The translations under genes and the position numbers were made by a program. 6,603 bases of DNA from Helicobacteraceae bacterium (GTDB lineage Bacteria > Campylobacterota > Campylobacteria > Campylobacterales > SZUA-545). Of this stretch, positions 5,446-6,603 are shown piece by piece. The DNA lies in NCBI GenBank assembly GCA_011390075.1, contig JAABTA010000054.1, positions 1 to 6,603 on the forward strand, written 5' to 3'. Each line of letters begins with the position of its first letter. The first letter of the stretch is position 1. Under the pieces are notes generated by a model. The model worked only from the letters and a program-made list of their open reading frames with translations. It ran no database searches and had not been told where the DNA came from.

Positions 5446-6603
5446 GTGGGCTTTTTAGATTCCTTAGAGCAGAGCATGCCACAAGAGGCAGTGGCTCTGC
5501 TTTCTCAAAGATTTTCCAAAAATAGAGATTTTTTTCAAAAAAACCTCCCTCATCTTGCCTCTATTATCAACAAAGACCTCCAAGAGTATGAGCTTAATAT
5601 CTCGGCAAGTGGGATAAATCTTTTGCACAAAGCCACTGGCAATTTTGTTTATGAAGTACAAGATGGCGTATCAACTATTTTTTCCTATTCAAAAAGTGTT
5701 GCTTTTGCCCCTGCTACCAATAGAGCATGGAATAGATATATTAATGAATCTTTAATCACAGAAAAAGAGCTTGTAAGAGTTCCCAAAACTGGGGCAACCA
5801 CCCAAGAACTTAAAGCTAGAGCTGAACAAGACAGAGATTATGAAAAAACTCTTATTCACTATAGTGGGGCCAATCAGCTCCCTACCCTATGCCTTTTTGG
5901 GATCTTAGGAGGGCTGCATCTTGAGTATATGTTGGAGAACTTTGAGAATATTCATGGAATATTGCTCTATGAGCCAAATAGCGACTTTTTTGTTCTCTCT
6001 ACCTATTTTCTAGATTACGAAAAACTCTATCAAAAATGCAACGAACACTCCTGCTATATTGTGGTGCAAGGCAAACTTCCAAGGGATATTGTCAAAGATT
6101 TTTTTGGCACAAGACTGATTACAAACTCCTACTTCCGCTTAGAACACAACGCCTATAATCACCCCTTTATTGATGATGCCAAGCTGGTTGCAGACGAGAT
6201 TGCCAAAACAGGAGTAAGAGGCTGGGGAACCTATGAAGATGAGAGTATTGGTCTTGCAAATAAACTCAAGTGGCTTACACCTTCAAAACCTCAATACCCC
6301 TTTTTATTTAAAAATTCTGTTGTTGATGCCCCTATTTGCATTGTTGGCAATGGCCCCTCTCTTAATAGCTCTTTAGAGTTTTTACAACACAACCAAGATA
6401 AGCTCATCATTCTAAGCGCTGGCACAGCACTGGCTCCCCTTAGAAGAAATGGCATTAAACCTGACTATCAAATAGAGATAGAGCGAATGGATCATGTAAA
6501 AGAGTGGCTAGAGGATGCGGGGCTAGAAGACACTCCTCTTATTGCCGCAGACATTGTCCATGCAAGCACTTTGAGTGTGAGCCAAAAAACCCTCATGTTT
6601 ATC
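5446..6603 (+). CDS. Maf / DUF115-family motility accessory factor (3' end off window)
   Basis: The frame is open for 386 codons to the window edge. Family marks are LCLFGILGGLHLEYML (149-164), LLYEPNSDFF (172-181), the hallmark glycine loop ICIVGNGPSLNSSLEFL (297-313) and SAGTALAPLRRNGIKPDYQI (324-343). This is the core of Maf proteins (6-hydroxymethylpterin pyrophosphokinase MptE-like fold). They are cytoplasmic enzymes that transfer pseudaminic or related nonulosonic acid to flagellar subunits before export. Three or more cysteines are present, unlike in the two hook proteins. The start is uncertain. GTG at 5446 follows the flgE stop by 9 bp and the codons after it look coding, but it has no good Shine-Dalgarno. 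ATG at 5476 gives MPQEAVALLSQRF, which looks like a normal Maf N-terminus. The family is secure; which sugar or target is not known. It is probably co-transcribed with flgE. Confidence 0.9.
   Translation, partial: MGFLDSLEQSMPQEAVALLSQRFSKNRDFFQKNLPHLASIINKDLQEYELNISASGINLLHKATGNFVYEVQDGVSTIFSYSKSVAFAPATNRAWNRYINESLITEKELVRVPKTGATTQELKARAEQDRDYEKTLIHYSGANQLPTLCLFGILGGLHLEYMLENFENIHGILLYEPNSDFFVLSTYFLDYEKLYQKCNEHSCYIVVQGKLPRDIVKDFFGTRLITNSYFRLEHNAYNHPFIDDAKLVADEIAKTGVRGWGTYEDESIGLANKLKWLTPSKPQYPFLFKNSVVDAPICIVGNGPSLNSSLEFLQHNQDKLIILSAGTALAPLRRNGIKPDYQIEIERMDHVKEWLEDAGLEDTPLIAADIVHASTLSVSQKTLMFI
5468..5501 (+). other. Hairpin at the flgE-maf junction
   Basis: AGCAGAGC (5468-5475) and GCTCTGCT (5494-5501) are perfect 8-base inverted arms. 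Inside the loop TGCC (5477-5480) can also pair with GGCA (5487-5490). The hairpin begins 32 bases after the flgE stop, encloses the alternative maf ATG at 5476, and is followed by TTCTC rather than a real U-run. It could be an mRNA stability or attenuation element, or chance within coding sequence. Confidence 0.4.

Overview
The window is a piece of a flagellar gene cluster from a bacterium that is most likely a member of the Campylobacterota (epsilonproteobacteria). The evidence is the hook protein N-terminus, which starts MMRSLWSGVSGL and carries NNIANVNT and GFKYSR as in Campylobacter-type FlgE. The A/T-leaning composition, the sigma-54 promoter in front of the hook gene and the adjacent Maf-family gene fit the same group. 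I cannot name the genus from the sequence alone.

Layout: all three genes are on the + strand. Positions 1-1902 hold the C-terminal 633 residues of a FlgE-like hook protein whose start lies off the left edge. A 108-bp gap (1903-2010) follows, with a good sigma-54 promoter (GG-N10-GC, 1931-1946) and a clear Shine-Dalgarno sequence. Positions 2011-5436 hold a complete, very large FlgE of 1141 residues. Only 9 bp later, a Maf/DUF115 flagellin-modification protein begins (about 5446, GTG start) and runs off the right edge after 386 codons.

How they work together: the two FlgE-type proteins would be exported through the flagellar type III apparatus and build, or help build, the hook. Maf proteins are cytoplasmic enzymes that put nonulosonic acid sugars on flagellar subunits before export. 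The 9-bp spacing suggests that flgE and maf share a transcript from the sigma-54 promoter. Neither hook protein has a cysteine, while the Maf protein has several, as expected for exported versus cytoplasmic proteins.

The most unusual feature is the middle of both hook proteins. It is built from a recurring module of roughly 90-170 residues, recognisable by an F-x-T-[I/V/x]-x-[E/D]-L...IN core. I count five diverged copies plus an isolated module head in the large FlgE, and two in the upstream paralogue. Two of the copies in the large FlgE form a gap-free 89-residue tandem repeat. The large size of this hook protein seems to come from this modular expansion. I see no CRISPR array, mobile element, tRNA or rRNA.
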